A stretch of 64,000 nt of DNA from UBA7236 sp035439505 (GTDB lineage Bacteria > Bacteroidota > Bacteroidia > Chitinophagales > BACL12). Each line of letters opens with the position of its first letter. Position 1 is the stretch's first letter. This document shows, in pieces, positions 27,154-36,923 of the stretch. A program made the position numbers and the translations under genes. The stretch lies in the NCBI GenBank assembly GCA_035439505.1, contig DAORKJ010000003.1, positions 1-64,000 on the forward strand, in the 5' to 3' direction. The notes under the pieces were generated by a model. It saw only the letters and a list, made by a program, of their open reading frames with translations. It had not been told where the DNA came from and searched no databases.

Positions 27154-28531
27154 TGGATAATTGATAGTGGTATGGTGGCAGCACCTTCATCATTAGTAAA
27201 TTGAATAATATAATTACCACTTATAAAATCCGATACCTGAATAAAATTGGTATTGGATTTTATTTTTTGTGTATATACCAATACGCCACTTAACGTATAA
27301 ATTCGAATTTCTCCTTCATTAAAATTACCTGAAAAAATACAGTTGTCTGTTGCTGGATTTGGATATACCTGCATAGCAATTGTTGTAGTTTGTTCTATAC
27401 CATTTAATAAATCGCGGTTTAATACCACTAAACCACCGGTATCTGTTCCAAGCCACACCAATTGGTCATTGTCAGCCACAACTGTGTTAACAAAATCATC
27501 CGGTAAATCAGAATTTTCAGTTGTTAAAATTGTCCAATCGGTATTATCGAAAATATTTAATCCTGTTGAAGCCATAGCTAATAATCCAATATTATTATCG
27601 TCAATTGCAACTGCATCAACCGACCAGTCTGAAATATCAGATGTTAGTGGAGTGAATTTTAAAAATGTTTCATCTGGTGTAAATACACTTAACCCACCAA
27701 AAGAAGTCGCCAACCATTTGTTATGTAAATCATCTTCTGCGATTGACATTANNNNNNNNNNNNNNNNNNNNNNNNNNNNNNNNNNNNNNNNNNNNNNNNN
27801 NNNNNNNNNNNNNNNNNNNNNNNNNNNNNNNNNNNNNNNNNNNNNNNNNNNCCAAAAGAAGTCGCCAACCATTTGTTATGTAAATCATCTTCTGCGATTG
27901 ACATTACAGTATTATCGCTGATGAGTGAATTATCCGTTCTATAATAATCTATAAATCCATCAATATAGGTGCTCAATCCGCCATTTAATGTACCGATAAA
28001 TACATCATCATTTTCATCGATATACACGTCAATAATATTCGGTGAATGTAATAATGAATTACCGGTATTATATACAAACCAATAATCTGCACCATCCCAT
28101 TTTATTAATCCGCTAGGTGTACCTATCCATATGGTATCAGCACTAGTCATATTTATCGCTTTAATATGATAATCTGCTAACGGTGAATTATCGGGCGTAT
28201 AATTAGTCCATACACCTGCATTATAATAACCTAATCCATTGAGGTAAGTCCCAACAAAATAATGCTCCTCATCTATCACATATATGCTACGAATTTCATT
28301 AGCCGGAATATCTGAATTGGCAGTATCTATTAACGTCCAAACGCCACTTGCGTCAATTTTTATTAACCCATTTTCAGTGCCCACCCATTTATTATTCAAA
28401 TCGTCAACAACTATTTTATTTACCTGATTAACCGGTAAATCAGAATTATCTTCATTATAAATAGTAAAAGGAGATTGTGCATTTAGTGTCACTATTCCAT
28501 ACACAAATGTCAAAAACAAAAATCTTTTCAT
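27150..28531 (-). CDS. T9SS protein with two-component-regulator-type propeller, split by a false gap
   Basis: The gene is interrupted by 100 N at 27752-27851, but the 55 bases before the gap (27697-27751) are identical to the 55 after it (27852-27906). Removing the N run and one copy (155 bases) brings both halves into one frame and gives a 408-residue protein. It has signal peptide MKRFLFLTFVYGIVTLNAQ, Reg_prop-type blades (VNKIVVDDLNNKWVGTENGLIKI and similar), and a C-terminal T9SS type A domain (VYPNPATDNCIFSG ... GNYIIQFTNDEGAATIPLSIIH). It is therefore intact, not a pseudogene. Confidence 0.85.
27752..27851. other. Assembly gap (100 N), probably spurious
   Basis: The flanks carry the same 55-base sequence, as expected when two contigs that overlap by one k-mer are joined with a fixed-size gap instead of being merged. 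Confidence 0.85.
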
Positions 28532-28535
28532 GTGG

Positions 28536-28543
28536 CAAATTTA
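28536..28543 (-). promoter_or_regulatory. -7 box TAAATTTG four bases before the propeller gene
   Basis: An exact TAnnTTTG on the minus strand, with CCAC between it and the ATG at 28531. Implies a leaderless transcript. Confidence 0.45.
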
Positions 28544-28622
28544 CAATTCCTTAGCAGCTCTATTAAGGCTGGTTTGGTGATATTTGTCAATGTACACTCA
28601 ATAACAGGAGGTTTATTAACGT

Positions 28623-28630
28623 TATATTTG
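28623..28630 (+). promoter_or_regulatory. -7 box TATATTTG ahead of the lipoprotein gene at 28648
   Basis: An exact match, 17 bases before the ATG. No clear -33 element is seen. Confidence 0.4.
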
Positions 28631-28647
28631 ATTAAACCCTAATATTT

Positions 28648-29664
28648 ATGCGCCCTTTCAACCCATTTCCCCTTGCCGTTTTATGTGTTTTAATACTGTC
28701 ATCTTCTTGTAAAGATAACACTGCAGGATGTCCGGCCGTTGCAGATGTCATTACTTCCTTTGTATCTGAATCCGGCGATATTGCTTTAGTTACTAATTCG
28801 GGAGAGGCATATTTACAATCGGATGATGGTTGCACTTTTTTAGAACAATATTTTACCCCGGGGTTTGAAGATATTTATGTATTTACTGATGACGAACTTT
28901 TTGTAACAACCGATGACGGCTCTCTTTTTCCGGTTACTAATACTTTTTATGATGAAGTAAATGATTATGCTGTTTTACAAGATGCTATTATTCTTTCTAC
29001 CGATGACAGCACTTTGCACTGGAATAGTTTTGTATTACAAAGTCCGCTTGCACCAAGTGTAGAAGATTATGTAGCGTTAAGGGCTTGTTTGTTAAACAAT
29101 ACCTGTGATTTTTTAGATAATAGAATTGATATTGTTTCCGACCCGGAAAATATCACGAATAAAGTTTTTCAATTTACGGCAGTTGCTCCAAGTGCAAATA
29201 TGGTAACATCAAAAAGCAGTATTGAACGTACATTTAATTATTTCGTAAAAGGTATGAACTTATGGTATGAAGCAAAATATTATATCGCTGATGGAATGCC
29301 ATACAGTATTGCTGATTTTGAAAATAGTTATTTCAACGAAAGCCCCGGACCCAGAATTGTATTTAATGGCAACTCGTTGGCGATAGAAAATAAATTTGGC
29401 GATAAAATAAAATATTACCAGAACACTCCGGTTGTATTCCCAACGGGCGAATGGGTTACGGTTAAAGTGCATTTTATGTTTAGCGAAACAAATAACGGTT
29501 ATATTGAACTTTGGCAAAATGGTATTAGAATAATGGAAGTTACAGGCATTAATCTACCGCTCTTCAATTCCATCCAAAACAGCTTGGAAGTCGGGATTTC
29601 AGCCACGCAAACAGGCTGCGTTTTGCTGGTTGATGATGTGCGTTTGTCGCCTATTCCATTTTAA
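28648..29664 (+). CDS. Lipoprotein with concanavalin-like C-terminal domain
   Basis: The 338-residue protein has a lipoprotein signal (ILSSSC lipobox). Residues ~25-130 form a beta-rich segment with short DDG/DDS motifs. From about residue 150 the sequence looks like a jelly-roll of the heparin-lyase-I/LamG type (GEWVTVKVHFMFSETNNGYIELWQNG and a closing VLLVDDVRLSPI). The W-x-x-V/K-V ... G-x-I/L-x-x-W-x-N-G pattern resembles PF14099 polysaccharide lyases, but no catalytic residues can be confirmed. It may bind or act on glycans. Confidence 0.55.
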   Translation: MRPFNPFPLAVLCVLILSSSCKDNTAGCPAVADVITSFVSESGDIALVTNSGEAYLQSDDGCTFLEQYFTPGFEDIYVFTDDELFVTTDDGSLFPVTNTFYDEVNDYAVLQDAIILSTDDSTLHWNSFVLQSPLAPSVEDYVALRACLLNNTCDFLDNRIDIVSDPENITNKVFQFTAVAPSANMVTSKSSIERTFNYFVKGMNLWYEAKYYIADGMPYSIADFENSYFNESPGPRIVFNGNSLAIENKFGDKIKYYQNTPVVFPTGEWVTVKVHFMFSETNNGYIELWQNGIRIMEVTGINLPLFNSIQNSLEVGISATQTGCVLLVDDVRLSPIPF

Positions 29665-29730
29665 AGGCAGGGTTTTTGTATCTGATTAAACCAAATGCTT
29701 AGTTATTAGTCAAAACAAAAACCTTTATGT

Positions 29731-30090
29731 ATGAAAAAAATAGTATTAGCCACTGTATTTACCTTCGGCGCCTTTTATTTACAGGCTCAAAATCATGATT
29801 TGCCACCTGCCGAACAAAGAGCAAAAAAGCAAACTGAATTAATGGACCAGAAATTAAATCTTGACGACGCGCAGGAAAGTGCAGTTGCAGATATTAATTT
29901 AAAATTTGCCAAACGTGTTGACGAAGTTTTTGCTGCTGATGAATCAAAAAAAGAAAAGGCAAAAAAAATGAAAAAAATAAATGATGAAAAAGAAGCAGCA
30001 TTACAACCTGTATTAACACCTGAACAATTTGCAAAATATGTGGAATTAAAAGATGAGTTTGTAGAAAAAATAAAAGAACGGCATCAATAA
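29731..30090 (+). CDS. Small exported helical protein (Spy/CpxP-like pattern)
   Basis: A 119-residue protein with signal peptide (MKKIVLATVFTFGAFYLQAQ). The mature part is all-helical and highly charged, with PPAEQRAKKQTELMDQKLNLDDAQESAV and LTPEQFAKYVELKDEF. This resembles the LTxxQ-containing helical repeats of Spy/CpxP-like periplasmic proteins and small Bacteroidota DUF families. A chaperone-like or stress role is possible but unproven. Confidence 0.6.
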   Translation: MKKIVLATVFTFGAFYLQAQNHDLPPAEQRAKKQTELMDQKLNLDDAQESAVADINLKFAKRVDEVFAADESKKEKAKKMKKINDEKEAALQPVLTPEQFAKYVELKDEFVEKIKERHQ

Positions 30091-30110
30091 TTAATCGCTG
30101 TTTATGAAAT

Positions 30111-30143
30111 AAAAAAAGCGCCTGAAATTCAGGCGCTTTTTTT
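30111..30143. terminator. Bidirectional terminator
   Basis: GCGCCTG (30118-30124), loop AAATT, CAGGCGC (30130-30136), flanked by seven A on the left and seven T on the right. It separates the convergent small helical protein gene and the RND pump gene. Confidence 0.9.
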
Positions 30144-30155
30144 GTAGCAGTATGC

Positions 30156-33100
30156 TTATTCTTTATCCAACATACCCGGAATTGTTGCGCCGTGATGGTG
30201 CACTTCGCGTTTTATTCCCAGTAAATTGAATACCCAAGTTTTAAATTTATCGTTGTATAAATACATAACCGGAACAACTAATAAGGTAATAAATGTTGCA
30301 TATCCTAAACCAAAAACAATTGTCCATGCTAACGGTCCCCAGAACACAACGTTTTCACCACCTAACCATATATCAGGTCTTCCTTGTGTAAATAATCCAA
30401 CAAAATCGATGTTAAACCCAATTGCCAGTGGAATCATACCTAAGATGGTGGCAGTTGCAGTTAATACAACCGGTGTCATACGAATACGGGCTGCTTCAAC
30501 AACTGCTTCTCTAATTGGCATTCCACCTGCAATAAGCAAGTCGGTAAATTCAACCAACAAAATACCATTTCGAACAACAATTCCCAACAAGGCTACAACC
30601 CCAACACCTGTCATTACCGCTGAGAAGTCCATTCCGAAAATACCGTAACCGAGTAATACCCCGATGATACTAAATATAACTTCCGCAAAAATGATGATTG
30701 GTTTAGAAATAGAGTTAAACTGTGCCACCAAAATAATTACAATCAGGAATAAAGAAATAATCCAGGCAACGCCCATAAAGCTGATTGTTTCTTCCATGTC
30801 CTGACTAGCACCTGTGTAACCTATCGAAACACCTTCAGGTGTGTCATAGTCTTCCAAAGCGGCTTTAATTTCATTCATAATTGCCGGCTGTGCACTTTCG
30901 TAACCGGATAATAAGTTGGATGCTAAAGTCACTACACGTTTTTGGTCGATACGTTTAACACCTGAATAGGTAGTTGAATATTTAATTTCAGCAAAAGCAC
31001 TTAAAGGAATCTGACGAATTTGACCTGTCATCATATCGCGATAAGTAATTTTCAAATCTTTAAGCTGGTCGATATTTTTCCTTTGTGTTTCGTCATAACG
31101 AATTACAATCGGGAAATCATCATTTCCTTCTTTAAATTTAGAAACCTCCCAGCCGTATACCGCATTCCTTATTTCACCACCAACAGTTAACGTAGAAATT
31201 CCTTCACGATTCATTCTCTCCCTGTCGAGGTCAATAGTAATTTCAGGTTTATTTGCTTGTAAATCGGTTTTTAATTCTTCAATTCCTGCAATATTTAAAC
31301 TTTCCAAATAACGTTTAATATCGTTGCTGGTTTTAATTAATTCATCAAAATCATCACCTGAAATTTCAATATTAATCGGTTTACCTGCAGGTGGTCCGTT
31401 TTGTTCAGCTCCAACAGTTATTTCAGCACCTGGAATATCTTTTACCGCTTCGCGGAATTTATCAAGATATGGTTCTGACATTTGATGACGACGATCGGCA
31501 GGGTCGATAAACGCCACACCAACTTTACCTTTGTTGGTATAAGAACTCTGATCAAAAGGGTCTTCATTAGCTCCGATTGTTACGTTACTAATTACAGACT
31601 TAACCAAAGGATTATTTTCTCCTAATACATTGTAAATTCTTTTTTCAACCAATTTGGTAACTGAGTCGGTTGTTTGTTGATCAGTTCCATCAGGCATAAC
31701 TACATATGTATAAATAAAGTTAGGATCTCCTGTTGGGAATTGTTCAACACCCGGTTTAGTAATACCTAACATTACGATAGCTAATACTAAAGTACCAATA
31801 ATAGATGAGAATAAAATGATTGGATGTTTTAATGTCCATCTGAGTATCGATGCATATCTTGCCTGAATATTTGGCCATCCGCGTTTTTGGAATCCTTTTA
31901 CTGCTTTAATTAATACTAAATTATAGAACCAGAAAATGGCGACAAAAGTAATCATTACATTTCCTAATAATGGATTACCACCTAATGAAATTAATAAACC
32001 AAGACCACCAATTATTGCAGACCAAATTCCTTGTTTTCTTCTATTTGGTTTATCAGTGTCGTGATGCGGTTTCATAAATGTTGCCGCAAATACCGGATTA
32101 ATTAAATACGCTACCAACAACGATGCGGTGAGGGTAATAATTAATGTAATAGGCAAACCTTTCATAAATGAACCGATCATTCCCGGCCAGAATAATAAAG
32201 GGAAAAACGGTGCTAAAGTTGTCATTGTACCTGCAAGTACCGGAAGAAACACTTCACCTGCAGCATTTTTAGCTGCTGTTTTAATTGGCACCTTTCCATT
32301 GGCAAAAATCCTGTGCGTATTTTCAATTACCACAATCGCATCATCTACCACAATACCCAATCCAAGTAAGAAAGCAAACAACACAATCAAGTTCATGCTT
32401 ATGCCTAATAAACTTAAAACGATAAAGGCAATAAACATTGAAAGTGGTACCGACAAACCAACAAACATCGCATCGGTTGCACCCATAAAAAACATCAATA
32501 CAATGGTAACCAGTATAAATCCGATAATAATCGTATTAATTAAATCCGCAACCTGGGTTCTGGTTAAGGTAGAAGTATCACCCGTAACCGTAACGTCAAC
32601 ATCACTTGGAATTTCTTTTTTCTCCAATTCAACTAAAAGCGCATTAATATTATCCGATGCTTCAATTAAGTTTTCACCGCTTTTTTTAATAACATTTAAT
32701 GTTATTACATTTTTTCCATCTAAACGCGCAAAACTTTCCTGTTCTTTAAAATCATCTTTTATTTCAGCAATATCTTTTAAATATATCGGATAGTTATTGG
32801 CATTGTTAACCGTTAAGTTTTGAATTTGTGCAACATTGTCAAATTCACCACTTACCGTAATGGAACGACGCATGTCTTCCACTTTAATAGTACCACCTGA
32901 TACAATGCGGTTTTCATTACTAACTGCTGCATAGATATCATACATTGTAAGCATTGCTGCCTGCATTTTGTACATATCTACATTGATTTGAATTTCCCTT
33001 TCCGGTGCACCAATGATATCTACTTTAGATACTTCCGGTAATTCTTCAATTTCATCCTGAATTTTTTCAGCATATTTTTTAATGGTAGCTAAATCATAGT

Positions 33101-33566
33101 CACCACTAACGTTTACCTGAAGAATAGGAAAATCAGAAAACTCGACTTTTTGTACATTAGGCCCAAATGTTGGATCTAAGTCGCTCGGTAAATTAGGTTT
33201 TGCCTTATCCACCGCGTCTTTTACTTTTTGGTTAGCATCATCAATATCTGTTCCTGAAACAAATTCCACCTGAATGCTGGAAAAGTCCTGAACAGAATTA
33301 CTGATAATTTTATTGATGCCGCTAATTGCTCCAATCTCTTTTTCCAATTCTTTGGTAATGAGATTTTCCATATCGGCAGGCGATGAACCCGGATAAATTG
33401 TTGCCACATAAACAGTAGGCATGGTGATATCCGGATATAATTCTTTCGGCAGCGCATTATAGGTAGAGATACCCATAATGGTGAGCATTATCGTGATAAT
33501 AAAAATGGTTGTTTTATTATCAATTGCCCAGCTCGAAGGTTTAAATTCCTTGAATACGTCTTTCAT
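30156..33566 (-). CDS. RND-family efflux pump inner-membrane subunit (AcrB/HAE1-like)
   Basis: The 1136-residue protein has the RND layout: N-terminal TM1 (SSWAIDNKTTIFIITIMLTIMGIS), a porter domain (LPKELYPDITMPTVYVATIYPGSSPADMENLITKELE), TM2-6 with GLGIVVDDAIVVIENTHR, a second porter half and TM7-12 with GIVVRNGILLVEFT. Acidic D-D in TM4 fits proton coupling. An extra hydrophobic pair (GIWSAIIGGLGLLISLGG ... MITFVAIFWFYNLVL) between the halves makes it longer than E. coli AcrB (1049). It is the last gene of the tetR-OMF-MFP-RND operon. Substrates unknown; drugs or lipids rather than metals is inferred. Confidence 0.9.
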   Translation of the reverse strand: MKDVFKEFKPSSWAIDNKTTIFIITIMLTIMGISTYNALPKELYPDITMPTVYVATIYPGSSPADMENLITKELEKEIGAISGINKIISNSVQDFSSIQVEFVSGTDIDDANQKVKDAVDKAKPNLPSDLDPTFGPNVQKVEFSDFPILQVNVSGDYDLATIKKYAEKIQDEIEELPEVSKVDIIGAPEREIQINVDMYKMQAAMLTMYDIYAAVSNENRIVSGGTIKVEDMRRSITVSGEFDNVAQIQNLTVNNANNYPIYLKDIAEIKDDFKEQESFARLDGKNVITLNVIKKSGENLIEASDNINALLVELEKKEIPSDVDVTVTGDTSTLTRTQVADLINTIIIGFILVTIVLMFFMGATDAMFVGLSVPLSMFIAFIVLSLLGISMNLIVLFAFLLGLGIVVDDAIVVIENTHRIFANGKVPIKTAAKNAAGEVFLPVLAGTMTTLAPFFPLLFWPGMIGSFMKGLPITLIITLTASLLVAYLINPVFAATFMKPHHDTDKPNRRKQGIWSAIIGGLGLLISLGGNPLLGNVMITFVAIFWFYNLVLIKAVKGFQKRGWPNIQARYASILRWTLKHPIILFSSIIGTLVLAIVMLGITKPGVEQFPTGDPNFIYTYVVMPDGTDQQTTDSVTKLVEKRIYNVLGENNPLVKSVISNVTIGANEDPFDQSSYTNKGKVGVAFIDPADRRHQMSEPYLDKFREAVKDIPGAEITVGAEQNGPPAGKPINIEISGDDFDELIKTSNDIKRYLESLNIAGIEELKTDLQANKPEITIDLDRERMNREGISTLTVGGEIRNAVYGWEVSKFKEGNDDFPIVIRYDETQRKNIDQLKDLKITYRDMMTGQIRQIPLSAFAEIKYSTTYSGVKRIDQKRVVTLASNLLSGYESAQPAIMNEIKAALEDYDTPEGVSIGYTGASQDMEETISFMGVAWIISLFLIVIILVAQFNSISKPIIIFAEVIFSIIGVLLGYGIFGMDFSAVMTGVGVVALLGIVVRNGILLVEFTDLLIAGGMPIREAVVEAARIRMTPVVLTATATILGMIPLAIGFNIDFVGLFTQGRPDIWLGGENVVFWGPLAWTIVFGLGYATFITLLVVPVMYLYNDKFKTWVFNLLGIKREVHHHGATIPGMLDKE

Positions 33567-33624
33567 TGTTTAATATTTTTTATTGCCGTGGGTAAAATAA
33601 TTTACTTTAAGCAACCCTGATTTA

Positions 33625-34740
33625 TCAATATTTAATTTCCTGACCAGCAATTAAATTCTGGTAACCGCTTGTAATTACTTTATCCCCTTTTTCAAGTCCT
33701 GAAGTAATTTCAGCCATACCATTATAAATTTTACCTACGGTTACAACGCGGCGCTGTGCAATAGATTTACCATTTTCCTCAGCTGCGACATATACAAATG
33801 ATGCATCAGTTGATTTTTGAATCATGTTTAAATCCACCACCATTGCATTAGCTACTTCATAATCGGCAATTTTAATAACGGCTATCATATTCGGTTTTAA
33901 ATTACTTTCAGATGGCAATTTAGCTTCTACAGAAAATGTTCTGCTTTGCGGATTAATTACACTTGAAGCAAATGAAATTTTTGCGTCAATTTCTTTATTT
34001 AAATCAGTCAAAATAATTTTAGTATTATCACCTGCTGAAACAAATTCTGCATGTGATTCCGATACTTCACCTTTTGCTTTTAAGGTGCGCATATTTACTA
34101 CACGAATACCCTGAAATCCCGGAGAACCAATTTGTCCAACCTTTACATCAACCGCATCTACAACACCTGAAATTGGTGAAATTAATTTGGTTGCGCTTAT
34201 TTGTTCGTTTGCAGCCGCAATACTTTTTTCTAAAGTTTCTACATTGTTTTTTGCAGATAAGTATTGAATTTCGCTACCAATTTTTTGGTCCCATAATGCT
34301 TTTTGTTTATTGAACACATCCTTAGCAAATGCTAATTGTGATTGTAATGTTTCAATGTTTTTTACCATAGCATCATTATCAGTTTCAGCCAATACTTGTC
34401 CTTTTGATACGCTTTGACCAACTACAACATAAACAGCATCAATAACACCGGGAATTTGTGGCGTAACTATAACATTCTCATCTGCATCAATTTTTCCTTG
34501 CAGTTCAATATAATGGGTAAAAGGGATTGGTTGAATTTCAGTAACCACTACTAATTCACCTTTATCTGATTTTGTAGTGTCATTTAATGCCAGTTCTTTT
34601 TCAATGGCTTTAATTTTATCATCGAGTGCAGAGCGCTCTTTTTTAAGTGATTCCAATTCAGCTTGTTTGTCGCCAGATTCTTTAGCGCCGCATGAAGCGA
34701 GGAAAACAATTACGGTTAAATATAATAAGGTCTTTCTCAT
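33625..34740 (-). CDS. RND efflux periplasmic adaptor (membrane fusion lipoprotein)
   Basis: The 371-residue protein has a lipoprotein signal (FLASC lipobox), a coiled-coil segment (ESLKKERSALDDKIKAIEKEL), a biotinyl-lipoyl-like half motif (VTPQIPGVIDAVYVVVGQSVSKGQVLAETD), an alpha-hairpin (ETLQSQLAFAKDVFNKQKAL ... KSIAAANEQISATKLISPISGVVDAVDVKVGQ) and the beta-barrel and membrane-proximal parts. This is the standard HlyD/AcrA order. It links the RND pump to the TolC-like channel. It lies 58 bp upstream of the pump and 12 bp after the channel gene. Confidence 0.9.
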   Translation of the reverse strand: MRKTLLYLTVIVFLASCGAKESGDKQAELESLKKERSALDDKIKAIEKELALNDTTKSDKGELVVVTEIQPIPFTHYIELQGKIDADENVIVTPQIPGVIDAVYVVVGQSVSKGQVLAETDNDAMVKNIETLQSQLAFAKDVFNKQKALWDQKIGSEIQYLSAKNNVETLEKSIAAANEQISATKLISPISGVVDAVDVKVGQIGSPGFQGIRVVNMRTLKAKGEVSESHAEFVSAGDNTKIILTDLNKEIDAKISFASSVINPQSRTFSVEAKLPSESNLKPNMIAVIKIADYEVANAMVVDLNMIQKSTDASFVYVAAEENGKSIAQRRVVTVGKIYNGMAEITSGLEKGDKVITSGYQNLIAGQEIKY

Positions 34741-34752
34741 AGTATGTAAGTT

Positions 34753-36069
34753 TTAATAATATCCTAATGATTTGTTTAAAGCAGTTTTTGCATTGAGCAT
34801 ATTAAACATAGCGCTCACATAATTGCCCTGCGCTTGGTATAATGTACTTTCAGCACTATTTAATTCAAGACTTGATCCAACACCTTCGCGATACTTAATT
34901 AAAGCAGTATCATAAATGCGTTGTGCAAGTGCAATATTTTGTGTTTGCACGTTCAGGTCGTTTTCAGCATTGATATAATCTGTTTTGGCTTTTTCAATTT
35001 CCAATAAAATACCTTGCGTGGCCAATTGCTGTTGAATACGTGCTTGGTCTAAATCGATTTGAGCAGCTTGAAGACCGGTTTTTCTCTCCATACCTGAAAA
35101 TACAGGAATAGAAAGTGTTAACCCGAATAATCCTGTTTCGAACCATTCCTGATCACCATCTAAAAAATCGAAACTATTTCGTTGTGCATTTTGCGAGTAT
35201 GAACCATAGGCTACTAAAGTTGGTAAAAACAATGCCTTGTTCATTTTTACATTCAATTCATTTAATGTAATTGTACTTTGTAAAATGCTGAATTCCGGTC
35301 TCGACAAATAATTTGTTCCAACCATATTCACTTCTGTCATTGCGCCTATCGAATCGGTTAATTCAATATTGGTTGCCATGTCCAATCCCATCGAAAATTT
35401 CAAATAGTTGGTTGCCAATTGTGTTTGTCGCTGCGCATTTTCCAACTGACCATTCAAGGTAAGTTTGCTAATGGTAAGACGGTCAACATCAATACCCTCA
35501 ACAAAACCTTGTTTTTGCATTTCGGTAACTTCAAATAAAACAGCATCCAGATTTTCAATATTTTTTTGCAATACCTTTTCAAATTCTTTTGCAATTAATA
35601 CTGAATAATAAGCTGTTTCTACATTTTTTTTCACCTCGGTTTCTGCAAGTCTGGTTTGTTTTTGCACCAATGCAGCATATTCTTTTGCTGCACTAATACC
35701 AACTAACCATGCACCGTTGAATAATAATTGCGAAGCAGAAATCTGGGCTGTCATGTTTTGTTCTGTTCCAAACTGAACAGGAATAAACTGACCCGGTTCA
35801 CCTCCAAAAAATTCAGCGGGAATTAATGATGTGGGTAATTTGAAAAAGTTTTGATAATCGAGCGATGCATCAATTTGTGGTAATCCGCTAGCGATGCGAT
35901 TGTTCACCGTAATTTGCGCATCCTGCTCATCCAGCGCCGCGGATAAAATTTGAGCGTTGTTTTTAATGCCGTAGTCCATTGCTTCCTGCAACGAATATTG
36001 TTGCGATTGGGCAAACAAAGCAAATGGAACCACCAGGGCAATTAAAAACGCTTTGAGTTTATATGCCAT
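34753..36069 (-). CDS. TolC-family outer-membrane efflux channel
   Basis: The 438-residue protein has a signal peptide (AFLIALVVPFALFAQ) and two OEP repeats rich in long helices (YSLQEAMDYGIKNNAQILSAALDEQDAQ; IALAQRIYDTALIKYREGVGSSLELNSAESTLYQAQGNY). It supplies the outer-membrane exit of the tripartite pump. Its first 11 bases overlap the end of the tetR gene, so the regulator and pump are one transcript. Confidence 0.9.
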   Translation of the reverse strand: MAYKLKAFLIALVVPFALFAQSQQYSLQEAMDYGIKNNAQILSAALDEQDAQITVNNRIASGLPQIDASLDYQNFFKLPTSLIPAEFFGGEPGQFIPVQFGTEQNMTAQISASQLLFNGAWLVGISAAKEYAALVQKQTRLAETEVKKNVETAYYSVLIAKEFEKVLQKNIENLDAVLFEVTEMQKQGFVEGIDVDRLTISKLTLNGQLENAQRQTQLATNYLKFSMGLDMATNIELTDSIGAMTEVNMVGTNYLSRPEFSILQSTITLNELNVKMNKALFLPTLVAYGSYSQNAQRNSFDFLDGDQEWFETGLFGLTLSIPVFSGMERKTGLQAAQIDLDQARIQQQLATQGILLEIEKAKTDYINAENDLNVQTQNIALAQRIYDTALIKYREGVGSSLELNSAESTLYQAQGNYVSAMFNMLNAKTALNKSLGYY

Positions 36070-36673
36070 TGTTTTCTGATTTTATTTTTTCTAAGTATTT
36101 AATTCCTTTGGTTGTTGCTAATCCACGGATATGATAATCCATGAATACATTAAATGTTTTTTCGGGAGGAAATTTATCATATGGGAATATTTCTGCATCT
36201 AAAAACATTTCCATTCTTGCGATATAAATTCTGGCTAACACTTCTGTATCCAATTCTTCGCGATACAATCCTTCTTTTATTCCACGTTCCAAATTGTGTT
36301 TTATACAATTGTAAACTTCTGTATTCCTATGGTCGTTAAAAATTTGCCAGCTTTGTGGATGATACTTTTTTAAGTCAAATACCAAACTTGGATTTAAATT
36401 TTTGCTCATCGTATTCATCCAATTGGAAATGCCAATCATTTCATCAATCGCTGTTTTGGAATGATGAATAATGTGCTCTACCACCTTGTTTTGACAAGTG
36501 AAATGGTTTTGAGTAACCTTGTGTATCAGCTCCTCTTTATTCTCGAAATACTGATACAAGGTCTTTTTACTCATGCCCAGTTCACGCGAAACATCGTCCA
36601 TGGTCACGCTTTTAATGCCATATCGCATGAACAGACGCTCACATTTTTCTAATATTTTAGCTTCTTCACTCAT
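36059..36673 (-). CDS. TetR-family transcriptional regulator of the efflux operon
   Basis: The 204-residue protein has the N-terminal TetR HTH (RLFMRYGIKSVTMDDVSRELGMSKKTLYQYFENKEEL, residues ~14-48) and a helical ligand domain. It is the first gene of the RND operon and overlaps the channel gene by 11 nt, so autoregulation is likely. Four GGAAAC/GTTTCC half-sites lie upstream (36707-36780). Confidence 0.9.
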   Translation of the reverse strand: MSEEAKILEKCERLFMRYGIKSVTMDDVSRELGMSKKTLYQYFENKEELIHKVTQNHFTCQNKVVEHIIHHSKTAIDEMIGISNWMNTMSKNLNPSLVFDLKKYHPQSWQIFNDHRNTEVYNCIKHNLERGIKEGLYREELDTEVLARIYIARMEMFLDAEIFPYDKFPPEKTFNVFMDYHIRGLATTKGIKYLEKIKSENNGI

Positions 36674-36683
36674 AATTTGGCCG

Positions 36684-36691
36684 CAAAGGTA
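36684..36691 (-). promoter_or_regulatory. -7 box TACCTTTG of the efflux operon
   Basis: An exact TAnnTTTG, ten bases before the tetR ATG at 36673. The leader would be only a few bases. Confidence 0.5.
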
Positions 36692-36706
36692 AATACACGA
36701 AACTCA

Positions 36707-36780
36707 GGAAACTAAATTTTGTTCAAAAGTTTCCAAAGTTTTTTAGATAATTTAACATTTGGGAAACTTTCAGCGTTTCC
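36707..36780. promoter_or_regulatory. Putative TetR operators: four GGAAAC/GTTTCC half-sites
   Basis: GGAAAC at 36707-36712 and 36762-36767, GTTTCC at 36729-36734 and 36775-36780. The second pair has a 7-bp spacer, the first a 16-bp spacer. They lie directly upstream of the -7 box. The remainder of the 250-bp region to the amidohydrolase stop (36924) shows no gene. Confidence 0.5.
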
Positions 36781-36923
36781 AAAGGCAAAGTTGGAAGTCA
36801 AAAGCCGCTTTACGACAAAGTTTTAGACGAACGGGAGGTTTTTAGGGATGAAACGTAGATATTTGGGTTGTACGGGAAACGGGTTATTGTGGCAGAGGAA
36901 TGTCCAATCCTGATATTCCAGGA

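Noticed and set aside
27150..28531. Frameshifted pseudogene or two overlapping genes
   Set aside because: The frame change is produced by a 100-N gap with 55-bp duplicated flanks; collapsing it restores one intact gene.
32128..32793. Plus-strand 221-codon ORF inside the RND pump gene
   Set aside because: It is antisense to a conserved membrane-protein segment and has no recognisable domain.
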